A stretch of 64,000 bases of DNA from positions 62,001 to 126,000 of the forward strand of contig NZ_CAKZJO010000051.1 in NCBI RefSeq assembly GCF_936943645.1, written 5' to 3'. The notes beneath the pieces were generated by a model that saw nothing but the letters and a program-made list of their open reading frames with translations, searched no databases and was not told where the DNA came from. Made by a program: the position numbers and the translations under genes. The stretch comes from an uncultured Bradyrhizobium sp. (lineage in GTDB: Bacteria > Pseudomonadota > Alphaproteobacteria > Rhizobiales > Xanthobacteraceae). Below, in pieces: positions 1 to 9,393 of the stretch. Each line of letters opens with the position of its first letter. Positions within the stretch are counted from its first letter, which is position 1.

Positions 1-883
1 GGATGATGCGCAAGGAACTCGGCTCTGCGGCGCGATCATCCGCAAGCGCAGCCGCCAGGACCGCGCGATGGATCGTCGGCACGGCCGTATACCAGGTCGG
101 CTGCAATTCCCTCAACCAACCGAAGAAGGAGGCTCCGTCGAAGCTTTTCGTGCATATGACGCTCGATCCGGCGGCAAGTGCAGTCAAAAGCCCCGAGATC
201 AAGCCGTGCGCATGAAAGAGCGGAAGGACGTTCAAGAGGCGGTCGGCCGCCGTGAGAGACAAAACGGCTCCCGCATTGACGGCTGAAAGACAGACGCTTG
301 CTTGGGTGAGCGGCACCATCTTGGGACGCGCGGCAGTGCCGGAGGTGAGAAGAACGAAAGCATCGTCATCGGGGCCGATTTCTCCAGTTGCTACTCCTGC
401 AGTGCGAGTGCTGCCCGTTAGCTCAAAATCGGCCGCCCTGACTTGCAAACCAACGTCGAGAACCGGAATTCCCAACGACTGCGCAACATTTCGGCTCGCG
501 GGCTTCGCGTCGCCGCTGGTGACGAGCGCTGCCAGTCTCAAATCGGCAAAGTAGCGCTGCAGTTCGTCAGGCGTAAAATCCGGATTGATTGGAACACAAA
601 CGGCCGCAGCGGCTATCACAACCAGTGCAAGAGCGTTATCAGCACCACGCGGAAGCACAACCGCAACGCGATGATGACTGGCAACGCCAAACTGCCGCAG
701 CTGTCGGCGGACGCGCTCCGCACAAACCCAGAGCTCGGCGTAACTGACAGAATTTCCAGCCGAATCCATGATAGCGTTTTGCGCGGGAGTCGTCCGTGCA
801 TAAAACGCGAGTAGACCAGCAATGCTGGAGAACGCTTCTCGATCCACCGGGGATCGCTGCGACGATGAGACTCGAGCGGCCAA
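1..883 (-). CDS. AMP-forming acyl-CoA synthetase/ligase, N-terminal part (runs off left edge)
   Basis: Adenylate-forming enzyme that would activate a carboxylic acid with ATP before transfer to CoA or another acceptor. Reading the minus strand from a TTG at 883 gives about 294 residues without the C-terminus. The signature phosphate-binding motif LLTSGTAARPKMVPLTQ is present near residue 180 and LFHAHGL lies downstream near residue 225, as in ANL-family enzymes. The TTG is preceded by an A-rich Shine-Dalgarno-like stretch (AAAAAAGG) 7 bases upstream. No ATG is available at this N-terminus. Substrate cannot be told from this part. The divergent neighbour is a PCMT-like methyltransferase. Confidence 0.8.
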   Translation of the reverse strand, partial: MAARVSSSQRSPVDREAFSSIAGLLAFYARTTPAQNAIMDSAGNSVSYAELWVCAERVRRQLRQFGVASHHRVAVVLPRGADNALALVVIAAAAVCVPINPDFTPDELQRYFADLRLAALVTSGDAKPASRNVAQSLGIPVLDVGLQVRAADFELTGSTRTAGVATGEIGPDDDAFVLLTSGTAARPKMVPLTQASVCLSAVNAGAVLSLTAADRLLNVLPLFHAHGLISGLLTALAAGSSVICTKSFDGASFFGWLRELQPTWYTAVPTIHRAVLAAALADDRAAEPSSLRII

Positions 884-951
884 GGTGATGCCTTTTTTCT
901 GGGCCTGAGCTATCGTGCACGACGATATCGTCAGTGATTGGAAGAAGCAAG

Positions 952-1746
952 ATGAGCGACATCGCCGCTACGCGAAAACGTTACGTCGCGCAGATCAAGA
1001 AGCGCGGACGAGTTTCCTCGTCGCGATTGCTTGATGCGTTCGCATCTGTTTCGCGCGAACACTTTGCTGGCCCTGGGCCTTGGCGGGTGCGGGCCTCGGA
1101 AGGTCGCGAATATCAGACGACGCCAGACGCCGATCCGGTCCATCTCTACGATGACGTGCTGGTCGCGATCGACGAAAGCCGAAGGCTGCACACCGGCCTT
1201 CCCAGCCTCTGGGCCAATCTGTTCGAAATTCTCGATATCAAGGCCGGCGAGCGGGTTGTCCAAATCGGGTGCGGTCTCGGCTATTTCTCGGCGATCCTGT
1301 CCGAACTTGTCGGCCCGCATGGCAAGGTCCTCGCGATCGACTGCGAAAAGGAGTTTGTCGCCCAAGCAAGAGCGAACCTACGCGGCTACAGGAATGTCCG
1401 CGCCTTATGCACCGATGCGTGCCGCAATGTCGGGGAACCGGCGGACGTCATCGTGGTTCACGCCGGCTTCACGCACCCCCACCCGCTCTGGCTGCAGTCG
1501 CTTCGCCTTGACGGACGGCTCCTGGTGCCACTGACCAAACACAACCGCGAAGGAACAATCGTGAAGGTCACGCGAAAAGTTGATGGCTTTCACGCGGAAG
1601 CGGTTAGGCGTGTCGAGATATTCCCCTGCAAGGGACGCGGCGAGACCGAGCTGGACGAGCAAGTCGCCGATTGGTGGGAGCAGGCCTCCGTTCTCGCGCC
1701 GGTTCGCTTTCAGGCAATTGAACACGGCCTTCCTTCGGACAGTTGA
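952..1746 (+). CDS. Protein-L-isoaspartate O-methyltransferase-like protein (PCMT family)
   Basis: SAM-dependent methyltransferase of the PCMT fold, about 264 residues. The SAM-binding motif I reads VVQIGCGLGYFSAIL and is followed by the acidic ribose-binding segment VLAIDCEKEF. Classical Pcm repairs isoaspartyl residues, but several PCMT-like paralogues have other or unknown substrates, so the reaction is not certain. I chose ATG 952 because GGAAGAAG lies just upstream; a GTG at 934 would add six residues. It is divergent from the acyl ligase and followed by two transporter genes on the same strand. Confidence 0.75.
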   Translation: MSDIAATRKRYVAQIKKRGRVSSSRLLDAFASVSREHFAGPGPWRVRASEGREYQTTPDADPVHLYDDVLVAIDESRRLHTGLPSLWANLFEILDIKAGERVVQIGCGLGYFSAILSELVGPHGKVLAIDCEKEFVAQARANLRGYRNVRALCTDACRNVGEPADVIVVHAGFTHPHPLWLQSLRLDGRLLVPLTKHNREGTIVKVTRKVDGFHAEAVRRVEIFPCKGRGETELDEQVADWWEQASVLAPVRFQAIEHGLPSDS

Positions 1747-1857
1747 AAGCTCACTCCACCGATTTGCCGATCCGATCGAGATTTCGCTTGCCTGTGCGCT
1801 CGGCTTGGATTTCAATTCGCGTAGGGATTGTGGCGCGGTCTGAGCAGGGGATCAACC

Positions 1858-3168
1858 TTGACGATCATCACCGACAACGTCGCGGACCAATGGTCCGCGC
1901 GAACTCCTTCGATCGCAAAGGTGGCGTGGGCGAGTGTGCTGGGGACCGCGATCGAGTGGTACGACTTCCTTATTTATGGAACCGCCGCGGCGCTTGTATT
2001 CAACAAACTGTTCTTCCCGGCATTCGACCCTTTGATCGGCACCGTGGCCGCCTTCAGCACATATGCCGTCGGGTTCGTCGCCCGCCCGATCGGCGGCGCG
2101 ATCATCGGCCACTTTGGCGACCGCGTCGGCCGCAAATCGATGCTGGTCGCGACTTTGCTGTTGATGGGCATCGGCACGTTCCTGATCGGCTGCCTACCCA
2201 CCTATGATCAGGTGGGCATCTGGGCGCCCATCATGCTGGTGGCGCTTCGCTTCATTCAGGGTATCGGCATCGGCGGCGAATGGAGCGGCGCGGTGACGAT
2301 GATGATCGAGCACGCTGGCAAGCGGCGCGGATTCTGGGGCAGCCTGGTGCAGGTCGGCTTTCCCATGGGTGTGGCCGCATCGACAGGGATCTTTGCGCTC
2401 GTTACGCAGCTACCCGAAGCGAGCTTTCTGAGCTGGGGTTGGCGCGTGCCCTTCCTTCTCAGTATCGTTCTGGTCTTGGTGGGGCTGTTCGCCAGATATA
2501 GCCTGACCGAAACGCCGGAGTTCAGACAGGTTCTCGAGCGAAAGGACGTCGTAAGCCAACCGATCTTCGAGATCTTCCGGCGCGACTGGCGCAACCTCCT
2601 GCTCGCGATTGGCATCACGGTGTCCGAGGTCGGCCTCGCCTATCTCCTCACCGTATTCGTCATCACCTATTCGACGACGAAGCTCGGGATGCCGCGGCAG
2701 ACCATCCTTAATGCCGTGGTCTATGCGGCGCTGGTCGAATTCGTGACGTTGCCGCTGGCAGGGTGGCTGTCCGACATCTATGGCAGGAAGACGCTTTACC
2801 TGGCCGGCGCCGTCGCTTCCATCGTCATGGCCTTTCCCCTGTTCTGGCTGCTCGACACCAAGGATGCCACCATCTTGACGCTCGCGCTGATTGTCACGAT
2901 GACGCTGACTCATGCCCTGCTGTTCGGACCGAAGGCCGCGTACATGCCGGAATTGTTCGGCACGAGAATGCGCTACAGCGGCGCCTCGCTCGGCGCCAAT
3001 ATCGCAGCCGCGCTCAGCGGCGGTCTGTCACCACTGATCGCAACCGCGCTGCTGGTCTGGACGGGCGGGGCCTGGGCAATCTCCGTGTTCATCATCGCGC
3101 TTTCCGTGCTCACGCTGGTGTCCGTGCTTGCGGCACCGGAGACGGCTCGCCTTCCGCTCAAGTACTGA
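1858..3168 (+). CDS. MFS transporter, metabolite:H+ symporter (MHS) type
   Basis: Twelve-helix inner-membrane secondary transporter of about 436 residues. The family loop motif GHFGDRVGRK is visible between helices 2 and 3, and RFIQGIGIGGEWSGA follows, typical of the ShiA/ProP/KgtP-like MHS group that takes up organic acids or zwitterions. A second half-motif, WLSDIYGRK, occurs in the C-terminal half as expected from internal duplication. The start is taken as TTG 1858 because AGGGG sits 7 bases upstream; a GTG at 1828 would add ten non-hydrophobic residues. Substrate unknown. Confidence 0.85.
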   Translation: MTIITDNVADQWSARTPSIAKVAWASVLGTAIEWYDFLIYGTAAALVFNKLFFPAFDPLIGTVAAFSTYAVGFVARPIGGAIIGHFGDRVGRKSMLVATLLLMGIGTFLIGCLPTYDQVGIWAPIMLVALRFIQGIGIGGEWSGAVTMMIEHAGKRRGFWGSLVQVGFPMGVAASTGIFALVTQLPEASFLSWGWRVPFLLSIVLVLVGLFARYSLTETPEFRQVLERKDVVSQPIFEIFRRDWRNLLLAIGITVSEVGLAYLLTVFVITYSTTKLGMPRQTILNAVVYAALVEFVTLPLAGWLSDIYGRKTLYLAGAVASIVMAFPLFWLLDTKDATILTLALIVTMTLTHALLFGPKAAYMPELFGTRMRYSGASLGANIAAALSGGLSPLIATALLVWTGGAWAISVFIIALSVLTLVSVLAAPETARLPLKY

Positions 3169-3222
3169 GACGAGAGCCGAAAGTTGGATCGGACTTGCGC
3201 AACTCGCTCTCCCGGTGATCCC

Positions 3223-4119
3223 ATGCACGAGCCCAAATCGAAGCAGACAGCGCAGATTGCGCCAGCGGGCCTCGCATTCCTCGTGATCACGTCGATCGGC
3301 TGGGGCAGCAACTGGCCCGCAACCAAATATCTTCTGGGCCAGCTTCCACCGCTGACCTACCGAGGTGTCATGGGCCTCGTCGGTGCGGCGCTGCTCGCCA
3401 GTTTGGCCGGGCTTCGTGGCCAAAGCCTGCGCGTGCCCGAGGGCATGTGGGGCCGCATCATCCTGTCAGCGACCTTCAACGTGACCTGCTGGATGATCCT
3501 GATCGGGTTTGCGCTGCTCTGGCTGCCCGCCAGCGAAGTCGCGCTGATCGGCTATACCATGCCGGTGTGGGCCGCGATCATTGCCTGGCCGGTGCTCGGC
3601 GAAAAGCCGACCGTATTGCGCACGACGGCGCTGTTCATGGCGCTCGCCGGGCTCGCGACCATCATGGGCGGCAACGGCATCTCCGCGAGCTGGGAAAAGC
3701 TTCCGGGAATCGTGCTGGCCTTGGGCGGTGCGATCGGCTTCGCATTCGGCACCGTCTTTGCGAAGAAACTGCCGATCCAGATGCCGCCGCTCTCGTCGGC
3801 TGCCTGGCAGATCCTGATCGGCTGTCTTCCGATCACTTTGATCGGACTTGCGATCGAGACCACCGACGTTTTCGCCATCACGCAGCTCGGCTGGATCCTG
3901 ATCGTCTATGTGACGATCATGCAATATTGCGTCGCCTATGTGAGCTGGTTCGCGGCGCTGGCCCGGCTTCCAGCCTCGATCGCCTCGATCGGCACGATCG
4001 GCGTTCCCATCGTCGGCGTGGTGGCATCCGCGGTGACCCTGCACGAACCGCTCGGCGCGGGCAAGATCGCGGCCCTGCTGTTCACGCTCGCGAGTGTCGT
4101 GCTGGCGACGAGGGCTTGA
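3223..4119 (+). CDS. EamA/DMT-superfamily permease
   Basis: Inner-membrane transporter of about 298 residues with roughly ten hydrophobic helices in two EamA-type repeats. The first begins near ITSIGWGSNWPATKYLL and the second near LALGGAIGFAFGTVFAKKL. Relatives export amino acids or other small metabolites (RhaT/YdcZ/RarD-like). No experimental substrate can be inferred. It lies 55 bases after the MFS gene on the same strand and may be co-transcribed with it. ATG 3223 is used; an upstream TTG at 3184 is possible and neither has a strong ribosome-binding site. Confidence 0.8.
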   Translation: MHEPKSKQTAQIAPAGLAFLVITSIGWGSNWPATKYLLGQLPPLTYRGVMGLVGAALLASLAGLRGQSLRVPEGMWGRIILSATFNVTCWMILIGFALLWLPASEVALIGYTMPVWAAIIAWPVLGEKPTVLRTTALFMALAGLATIMGGNGISASWEKLPGIVLALGGAIGFAFGTVFAKKLPIQMPPLSSAAWQILIGCLPITLIGLAIETTDVFAITQLGWILIVYVTIMQYCVAYVSWFAALARLPASIASIGTIGVPIVGVVASAVTLHEPLGAGKIAALLFTLASVVLATRA

Positions 4120-4351
4120 GGCTTACACCCCGCCGCGCTTCACCCTTTTTCTCACTTCGGCTCGAACGTCTGCTTTGCACCAGGACTTGCGAACCGGGAA
4201 GCATTAGCGCTCGTCCTTCATAGACCCGACGCCATAGCGAGCACTCGCCTTGCTCCACGATTGGGCACGAATTGCCCTACAATTGTCATAGCGCTTCCAC
4301 CGCATCGCAATATACTTCGTCTAGCAATCAGAAATGTCAGGCGAACTTTCG

Positions 4352-4918
4352 ATGATCAGACATGCGCTCCGCATGCTGGCCACAATGTATTGCGTTTGCG
4401 GCCCGCCCGCCTATTCGAGCTACGAATCCCAAGCGGTGACACCACCGTTATCCTTCTCGCAGTTCTGTATTCAGTACCCAGAGGACTGCCAGCGCCACGA
4501 CGACCGCAGGATCCGGGATTTTCGCTCCTCGATTCAGCGTTGGCGAGAGCTTGCCCAGATCAATGCAACGGTGAATTTCGGCATCGCGCCAAAGAATCCG
4601 CCCGCAAGCCGGCGTGACGCGGAGTGGCAGATATTCCCTGACGAAGGCAATTGCGGCGACTACGCCGTCACCAAGCGGCATCTGCTGCTGCGATCGGGCT
4701 GGCCCAGCGCAGCGCTCCTCCTCGCGGAGGTCGTCATCCGAGCAACCGGTGAGCATCACCTTGTGCTGCTCGTGCGCGAGGGAAAGGCGGTGCTGGTGCT
4801 CGACAACCTGAGCCCGGTGGTCACGCCGCTGGTGGATGCGCTGGAACGCTTCACTATCGTGCGGGCGGAGTCGGGTGCGGAACCCCAGCGCTGGACACGA
4901 GAGGTCGCGGCGTTCTAG
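4352..4918 (+). CDS. LapG-like transglutaminase-fold cysteine protease (peptidase C93/BTLCP family)
   Basis: About 188 residues. The catalytic triad of the bacterial transglutaminase-like cysteine proteases is visible: Cys in DEGNCGDYAVTKRH, His in GEHHLVLLVREG and Asp in VLVLDNLSP. The family includes LapG, a periplasmic protease that clips large adhesins from the cell surface under c-di-GMP control. The N-terminus is weakly hydrophobic and could be a signal sequence. ATG 4352 is preferred over 4334 because an AGG lies upstream. A paralogue sits at 30516-31142. No LapD-like regulator or RTX-type adhesin is seen in the window, so the LapG role is inferred from family only. Confidence 0.75.
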   Translation: MIRHALRMLATMYCVCGPPAYSSYESQAVTPPLSFSQFCIQYPEDCQRHDDRRIRDFRSSIQRWRELAQINATVNFGIAPKNPPASRRDAEWQIFPDEGNCGDYAVTKRHLLLRSGWPSAALLLAEVVIRATGEHHLVLLVREGKAVLVLDNLSPVVTPLVDALERFTIVRAESGAEPQRWTREVAAF

Positions 4919-5118
4919 CCGTTGACCGATCCGCGGCACCAAATGCTCCACCAGCATATTGCTTCTTGGCAAGCCGTTCTAAAAGTAACCATAGCGCGGT
5001 TTCCAGCGCCTCCGAAAGCGGCAAGAAGGCCGTTAATCTAAGCTCGACTTTCGGGCGATTTCACCCTCCCTAACCAACTCAATTTCATGTAAGCACAAGT
5101 CTCAAATTTGGGATTGAT

Positions 5119-6210
5119 ATGACAAAGAAACGAGCTCTGATTACTGGCGTTACCGGCCAGGATGGCGCCTATTTGGCCGAACTTCTTTTGCAGAAGGGAT
5201 ATGAGGTCCACGGCATCAAGCGCCGGACTTCGCTCTTCAACACCGATCGCATCGATCATCTGTATCTCGACCCGCACGAGCCCGATCCGCCCTTCAAGCT
5301 TCACTACGGCGATTTGACTGACTCCTCGAGCCTGATCCGGATCGTCGGCCAAGTCCAGCCAGACGAGATCTACAACCTCGCAGCGCAGAGCCATGTCGCG
5401 GTTTCGTTCGAAGAGCCGGAATACACAGCGAACTCCGACGCCCTCGGCGCGTTGCGCATTCTGGAAGCTATGCGCATCACCGGCTTGGAAAGAAAAGCGC
5501 GGTTCTACCAAGCTTCGACGTCTGAGCTCTACGGCTTGGTCCAGGAGATCCCCCAAAAGGAAACCACGCCGTTCTATCCTCGATCACCGTACGCCGTTGC
5601 CAAGCTTTACGCCTACTGGATTACGGTCAACTACCGCGAAGCCTATGGCATGTATGCCTGCAACGGCATTCTCTTCAACCACGAATCTCCGGTCCGGGGC
5701 GAAACCTTCGTGACCCGAAAGATCACGCGTGCTTTGGCACGCATCCATTTGGGACTGCAGGAACGGCTTTATCTCGGCAATCTGGACGCCCTGCGCGATT
5801 GGGGGCACGCGCGTGACTATGTCGAAATGCAGTGGCTGATGCTGCAGCAAGACAAGCCGGAGGATTTCGTGATTGCGACCGGCGTGCAGCATTCCGTCCG
5901 GGATTTCGTGAATGTCGCGGCGAACGAAGTCGGCATGACAGTTCGTTGGGAAGGAAGCGACGTCGAGGAAAAGGGATACGACGCCAAGACCGGAAAGTGC
6001 ATTGTTTCGGTCGATCCGCGCTATTTCCGTCCCACCGAAGTCGCGACGCTTCTTGGTGATCCGTCGAAGGCCAAGCAGAAGCTCGGCTGGGAGCCGAAGA
6101 CGTCGTTCGAAAGCCTGGTTCGAGAAATGATGAAGGAAGATCTCGAATCCGCAAAACGGGACGAGCTCATCAAGCAGCACGGCTTCAGATATTATCCGCG
6201 CCACGAGTGA
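5119..6210 (+). CDS. gmd: GDP-mannose 4,6-dehydratase
   Basis: Cytoplasmic short-chain dehydrogenase/reductase converting GDP-mannose to GDP-4-keto-6-deoxymannose, the first step to GDP-L-fucose. The 363-residue length is typical. The NADP-binding motif is [16 protein letters not shown] near residue 9, the specificity segment [16 protein letters not shown] follows, and catalytic Ser/Thr plus YxxxK appear in ASTSELYG and YAVAKLYA. It partners with fcl at 7650-8624 although the two are on opposite strands. A strong terminator follows at 6233-6266. GGGATTG just ahead of ATG 5119 serves as ribosome-binding site. Confidence 0.95.
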   Translation: MTKKRALITGVTGQDGAYLAELLLQKGYEVHGIKRRTSLFNTDRIDHLYLDPHEPDPPFKLHYGDLTDSSSLIRIVGQVQPDEIYNLAAQSHVAVSFEEPEYTANSDALGALRILEAMRITGLERKARFYQASTSELYGLVQEIPQKETTPFYPRSPYAVAKLYAYWITVNYREAYGMYACNGILFNHESPVRGETFVTRKITRALARIHLGLQERLYLGNLDALRDWGHARDYVEMQWLMLQQDKPEDFVIATGVQHSVRDFVNVAANEVGMTVRWEGSDVEEKGYDAKTGKCIVSVDPRYFRPTEVATLLGDPSKAKQKLGWEPKTSFESLVREMMKEDLESAKRDELIKQHGFRYYPRHE

Positions 6211-6232
6211 GCGACGGCAAGCGTAGAAGCAG

Positions 6233-6266
6233 AAGGGCGGGAAGCTGAATGCTCTCCCGCCCTTTT
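6233..6266. terminator. Rho-independent, probably bidirectional terminator between gmd and the WcaI-like gene
   Basis: Perfect 10-bp stem AAGGGCGGGA / TCCCGCCCTT around a 12-base loop, ending in TTTT on the plus strand. It sits between two convergent genes and ends both transcripts plausibly. Confidence 0.8.
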
Positions 6267-6299
6267 CAATTTGCGAGTTGTCGCGTCGACTGATGTTCG

Positions 6300-7589
6300 T
6301 CAGGGCTGGGGAACGGCATCCTTCACTGGAATTGAGACGGATGTGGGCGACAAAGCAGGCTTTGGCACCTTCAAGGCTGCCATGTCCTCGACCCAGCGCC
6401 GGACAATCGTACGACGATCCCAACGCTCGACGGAGCGCCTTCGGCCCTCTGCACCCAGCTTTTCGCAAAGCGCGGGGTCCTCACTTAGGCTCTCGATTGC
6501 TGCGGCGAGCGCCGGTGTATCGCCTGGTGGAATGACCAGCCCGGCACCCTCAACTTCAGCGGCAAGGCCGGTGCCTTGGCTCGCCATGGCAATAACGGGT
6601 CGCCCGGATGCGAGAACCGCCCCGAGCTTTGAGGGCAGAACCAGATCGGCGGCCTCCGCTTTCTGAGGAATGAGATGAAAGTCGGCCGTCGCCATCAATT
6701 CGTTGAAGCTCTCGATAGGCTGCAAGCCCAGGAAATGGACTCTCGAACGGCCGGCCGCCATCTCAACCAGCTTTGACTTGTGAGGGCCCTCGCCCGCGAG
6801 GATGAAATGAATGTCCGGGCGACTATCTTCCAGAGCGGCAGCCGTATCGATTGCGAGGTCCAGCCCCTGCTTGTTCGACATCGTGCCTGAATAGAGACCG
6901 ACGATCGCAGTGTTGGGAATACCGAGCTCTTGACGGTATCTGGTCTGCCTGGATGCGGGATGGATTGCGCTCGTATCGATCCAGTTCCTCACCTCGGTCG
7001 TGCGTTCTGCGTCCAGCCCCTTGCCGCGCAGGCGATCGACCATCTGCGGTGAGATTGAAGAAACCTTGTCAAACGAGCGAAGGATGGCCGCCTCGGTCTT
7101 CAACATCACCGAGCGCAATTTCTCGTTCTGGAGCAAGCCGAGATCGAAAGCCGCATCGACTTCGAAGTCCTGTACGTGGAGCCAGGACTTGGCTCCAATC
7201 CGCCGCGCAACAAATGAGACGAATGCAGCGGACATCAACGAAGGGGCGGCGGAGAGCATGATATCAGGACGCCAGCTGAGGGCCTCCTTCACGACAGGTA
7301 ACATGCTGCTCAACGCAAAGGACGCGTGATGAACCAAGCGCTTCCCGCCCGATGGCTGCGCAGGCACATAGATCGGAGTGCGCGTAACGCGGACGCCATT
7401 GATATCCTTAGCCCTGAAATAGGACGCACCAAAGCCAGGCGGGATCTTCCAGGCGGGATAATATGGCGGCGCGGTGATCACCCGTACTTCGTGACCTTCG
7501 TCGACGAGGCTCTCGCACAGCTCCGTATTGTACTTCGCCACGCCAATGAGATCGGGCGCATAATTGATGCCGACCAGCAGAATACGCAT
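6300..7589 (-). CDS. WcaI-like family 4 glycosyltransferase
   Basis: GT-B fold retaining glycosyltransferase of about 429 residues resembling WcaI of colanic acid synthesis, which adds a fucosyl residue. The N-terminal Rossmann half starts MRILLVGINYAPDLIGVAKY with PPYYPAW downstream. The C-terminal donor-binding half has VGLYSGTMSNKQGLDL and ADLVLPSKLGAVLASGRPVIA. It acts at the cytoplasmic membrane on an undecaprenyl-linked acceptor. It lies 60 bases downstream of fcl, in line with use of GDP-L-fucose. ATG 7589 is preceded in frame by a TTG. Linkage and donor are inferred, not shown. Confidence 0.8.
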   Translation of the reverse strand: MRILLVGINYAPDLIGVAKYNTELCESLVDEGHEVRVITAPPYYPAWKIPPGFGASYFRAKDINGVRVTRTPIYVPAQPSGGKRLVHHASFALSSMLPVVKEALSWRPDIMLSAAPSLMSAAFVSFVARRIGAKSWLHVQDFEVDAAFDLGLLQNEKLRSVMLKTEAAILRSFDKVSSISPQMVDRLRGKGLDAERTTEVRNWIDTSAIHPASRQTRYRQELGIPNTAIVGLYSGTMSNKQGLDLAIDTAAALEDSRPDIHFILAGEGPHKSKLVEMAAGRSRVHFLGLQPIESFNELMATADFHLIPQKAEAADLVLPSKLGAVLASGRPVIAMASQGTGLAAEVEGAGLVIPPGDTPALAAAIESLSEDPALCEKLGAEGRRRSVERWDRRTIVRRWVEDMAALKVPKPALSPTSVSIPVKDAVPQP

Positions 7590-7649
7590 CAACGGAATCC
7601 AGCTTGCTATTCAAGATCAAAAATTCATTCAATCGAAGTCGTGAGCTGC

Positions 7650-8624
7650 TCAGCTCGCCCGGCTAACCTCCAAATGGCGGCCATGCCCCTGAAGGAAGTC
7701 ATCATACGCCGCAGCGATTCCCGCGCGTAGCGAAGTGGTGGCACGCCAGCCCAGCGCGCGAAGACGCGAACTATCCAGGAGCTTGCGCGGCGTCCCATCC
7801 GGCTTGGACGTATCGAAGACCAACTTGCCTTCGTACCCGACAACATCCGCTACGGCCGCAGCGAACTCTGCGATCGAGACTTCATCGCCACTGCCGACAT
7901 TTATCGGGAGGTCGCTCGAATAATTCTTGAGAAGGAAAACGCAGGCGTCCGCAAAATCCTCGACGCAGAGAAATTCGCGGAGCGGCGTGCCCGTGCCCCA
8001 CACGGTGACTGTCGGCGCCTTGGCAAGCTTGGCCTCGTGGAAGCGCCGGATCAGTGCAGCCGGCACGTGACTATGGTCCGGATGATAATTGTCGCCGCGG
8101 CCGTAGAGATTGGTCGGCATGGCCGAGATGAAGTCATCGCCATATTGCCGGCGATACGCCTGGCACATCTTGAGGCCGGCAATCTTGGCGATGGCGTACC
8201 ATTCGTTGGTGGGCTCAAGCGGCCCGGTCAGCAGTTCGCTTTCGGCCATCGGCTGCTTGGCGTGCTTGGGATAGATGCAGGAAGAGCCGAGGAACAGCAG
8301 CCGCTGCACGCCAACTGCGTGACTTGCGCGGATCACGCTCAATTCCAGCGCGAGGTTGTCGCAGAGAAAGTCGACGGGGAAATTGTTGTTGGCTGCAATA
8401 CCGCCGACCTTTGCAGCGGCGTGAACCACGACCTCGGGACGATTGGCCTCGAGCCATTTCAGCGTGGGCTCTTCTTTCGTGAGGTCCACCTCACGCCGAT
8501 CCGCCGTCAGCACGGTGCAATTCTCTGACGCGAGTCTACGAACGACAGCCGATCCGACCATGCCACGGTGTCCCGCGACGAAGACACGTTTGCCCGTGAG
8601 ATCGTAGGTTGAAGCCCCTGTCAT
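7650..8624 (-). CDS. fcl: GDP-L-fucose synthase (epimerase/reductase)
   Basis: Converts GDP-4-keto-6-deoxymannose to GDP-L-fucose by 3,5-epimerisation and NADPH reduction. About 324 residues, the usual size. Motifs: nucleotide-binding VFVAGHRGMVGSAVVRRL, the LGSSCIYPKHAKQPMAES segment bearing catalytic Ser/Cys, and NEWYAIAKIAGLKMC with YxxxK. The start is ATG 8624 with AGAGGA six bases upstream; a GTG codon directly precedes it. First gene of a two-gene unit with the WcaI-like transferase. Also known as wcaG. Confidence 0.95.
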   Translation of the reverse strand: MTGASTYDLTGKRVFVAGHRGMVGSAVVRRLASENCTVLTADRREVDLTKEEPTLKWLEANRPEVVVHAAAKVGGIAANNNFPVDFLCDNLALELSVIRASHAVGVQRLLFLGSSCIYPKHAKQPMAESELLTGPLEPTNEWYAIAKIAGLKMCQAYRRQYGDDFISAMPTNLYGRGDNYHPDHSHVPAALIRRFHEAKLAKAPTVTVWGTGTPLREFLCVEDFADACVFLLKNYSSDLPINVGSGDEVSIAEFAAAVADVVGYEGKLVFDTSKPDGTPRKLLDSSRLRALGWRATTSLRAGIAAAYDDFLQGHGRHLEVSRAS

Positions 8625-8826
8625 CACTATCCTCTACCAGCGTCCGGTTAGCCGGATCATCACCTCTGTGAGTTCCAGCGACCACCGCATTAAGCAATTA
8701 CGCTGCCGATGCAGCCCCGCCAGACAGCTAACACAATCTTCACCATGCGGCAGCCTGTCCCGGTCAGGCAAAGATATTCATGGTGAACCCGCGCTGCGCG
8801 CACAAATGGTCAGCACACCATGAAGC

Positions 8827-8867
8827 AAAAACGAGCAAGGCAGCCGCATCGGCCGAGCGGCTGCCTT
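8827..8867 (-). terminator. Rho-independent terminator of the small secreted-protein gene
   Basis: Read on the minus strand: 11-bp perfect stem AAGGCAGCCGC / GCGGCTGCCTT around a 9-base loop, followed by GCTCG and TTTTT. It lies about 45 bases after the stop codon at 8912. The rest of 8628-8911 shows no convincing gene. Confidence 0.75.
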
Positions 8868-8911
8868 GAAAGATCGATGAAAGCAGCAGCAGCCGCTTGG
8901 TCAGCTCAAGC

Positions 8912-9184
8912 TCAGTACGCCCGGCGCAGGACTGGACCGACAGGCGCGCAGACCCGGTCCATATACCAGCCATAGGGCGTCTCGACCCGCACCAGCGGGC
9001 AACGGCGCCACGGCGCATAGCGGTACGGATAGGGCTGCGCCCAGAACGTCACGGGCGTCGCCTGGCTTTCGCCCGCGAGCAGCGCGGCCGGTGCCGGCAT
9101 CTGCATCGCGGCGTTCGCTCCGCTCGCTGCGCAAAGCGTAGCAGTTGCGGCCAAAAGGCCAGCTCGCATCAACGTCTTAAACAT
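8912..9184 (-). CDS. Small secreted protein of unknown function
   Basis: About 90 residues. The N-terminus MFKTLMRAGLLAATATLCAA is a clear Sec signal peptide ending near SGANA-A. The mature part is rich in Tyr, Pro and Arg (QPYPYRYAPWRR) and has two cysteines. GAGGAGCT lies about seven bases before ATG 9184, which decides this start over the longer reading frame. It stands alone with its own terminator. I do not recognise a family. Confidence 0.65.
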   Translation of the reverse strand: MFKTLMRAGLLAATATLCAASGANAAMQMPAPAALLAGESQATPVTFWAQPYPYRYAPWRRCPLVRVETPYGWYMDRVCAPVGPVLRRAY

Positions 9185-9393
9185 CCAAAATAGCTCCTCG
9201 CCCCTTGCGGAGTTAGTCCCCGACCGTGTTCGCCAGATCCCAGCCGACCGACGTCGCCGTTTCGAAAGGCACTCCGCGACTAGCCCAAATAGTGAACCGA
9301 ACTTTACCAAGGCCGACGACGCAAATGCAACAGACGCCCAGGCATCCGAGGGCCTCTTGGGACGATATGGCGCGCAAGTGTGGCTTCTTGGTC

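Noticed and set aside
4255..4290. Sigma-54-like GGCAC/TTGC pattern upstream of the LapG-like gene
   Set aside because: Spacing between GG and GC is 8 or 9, not the required 10.
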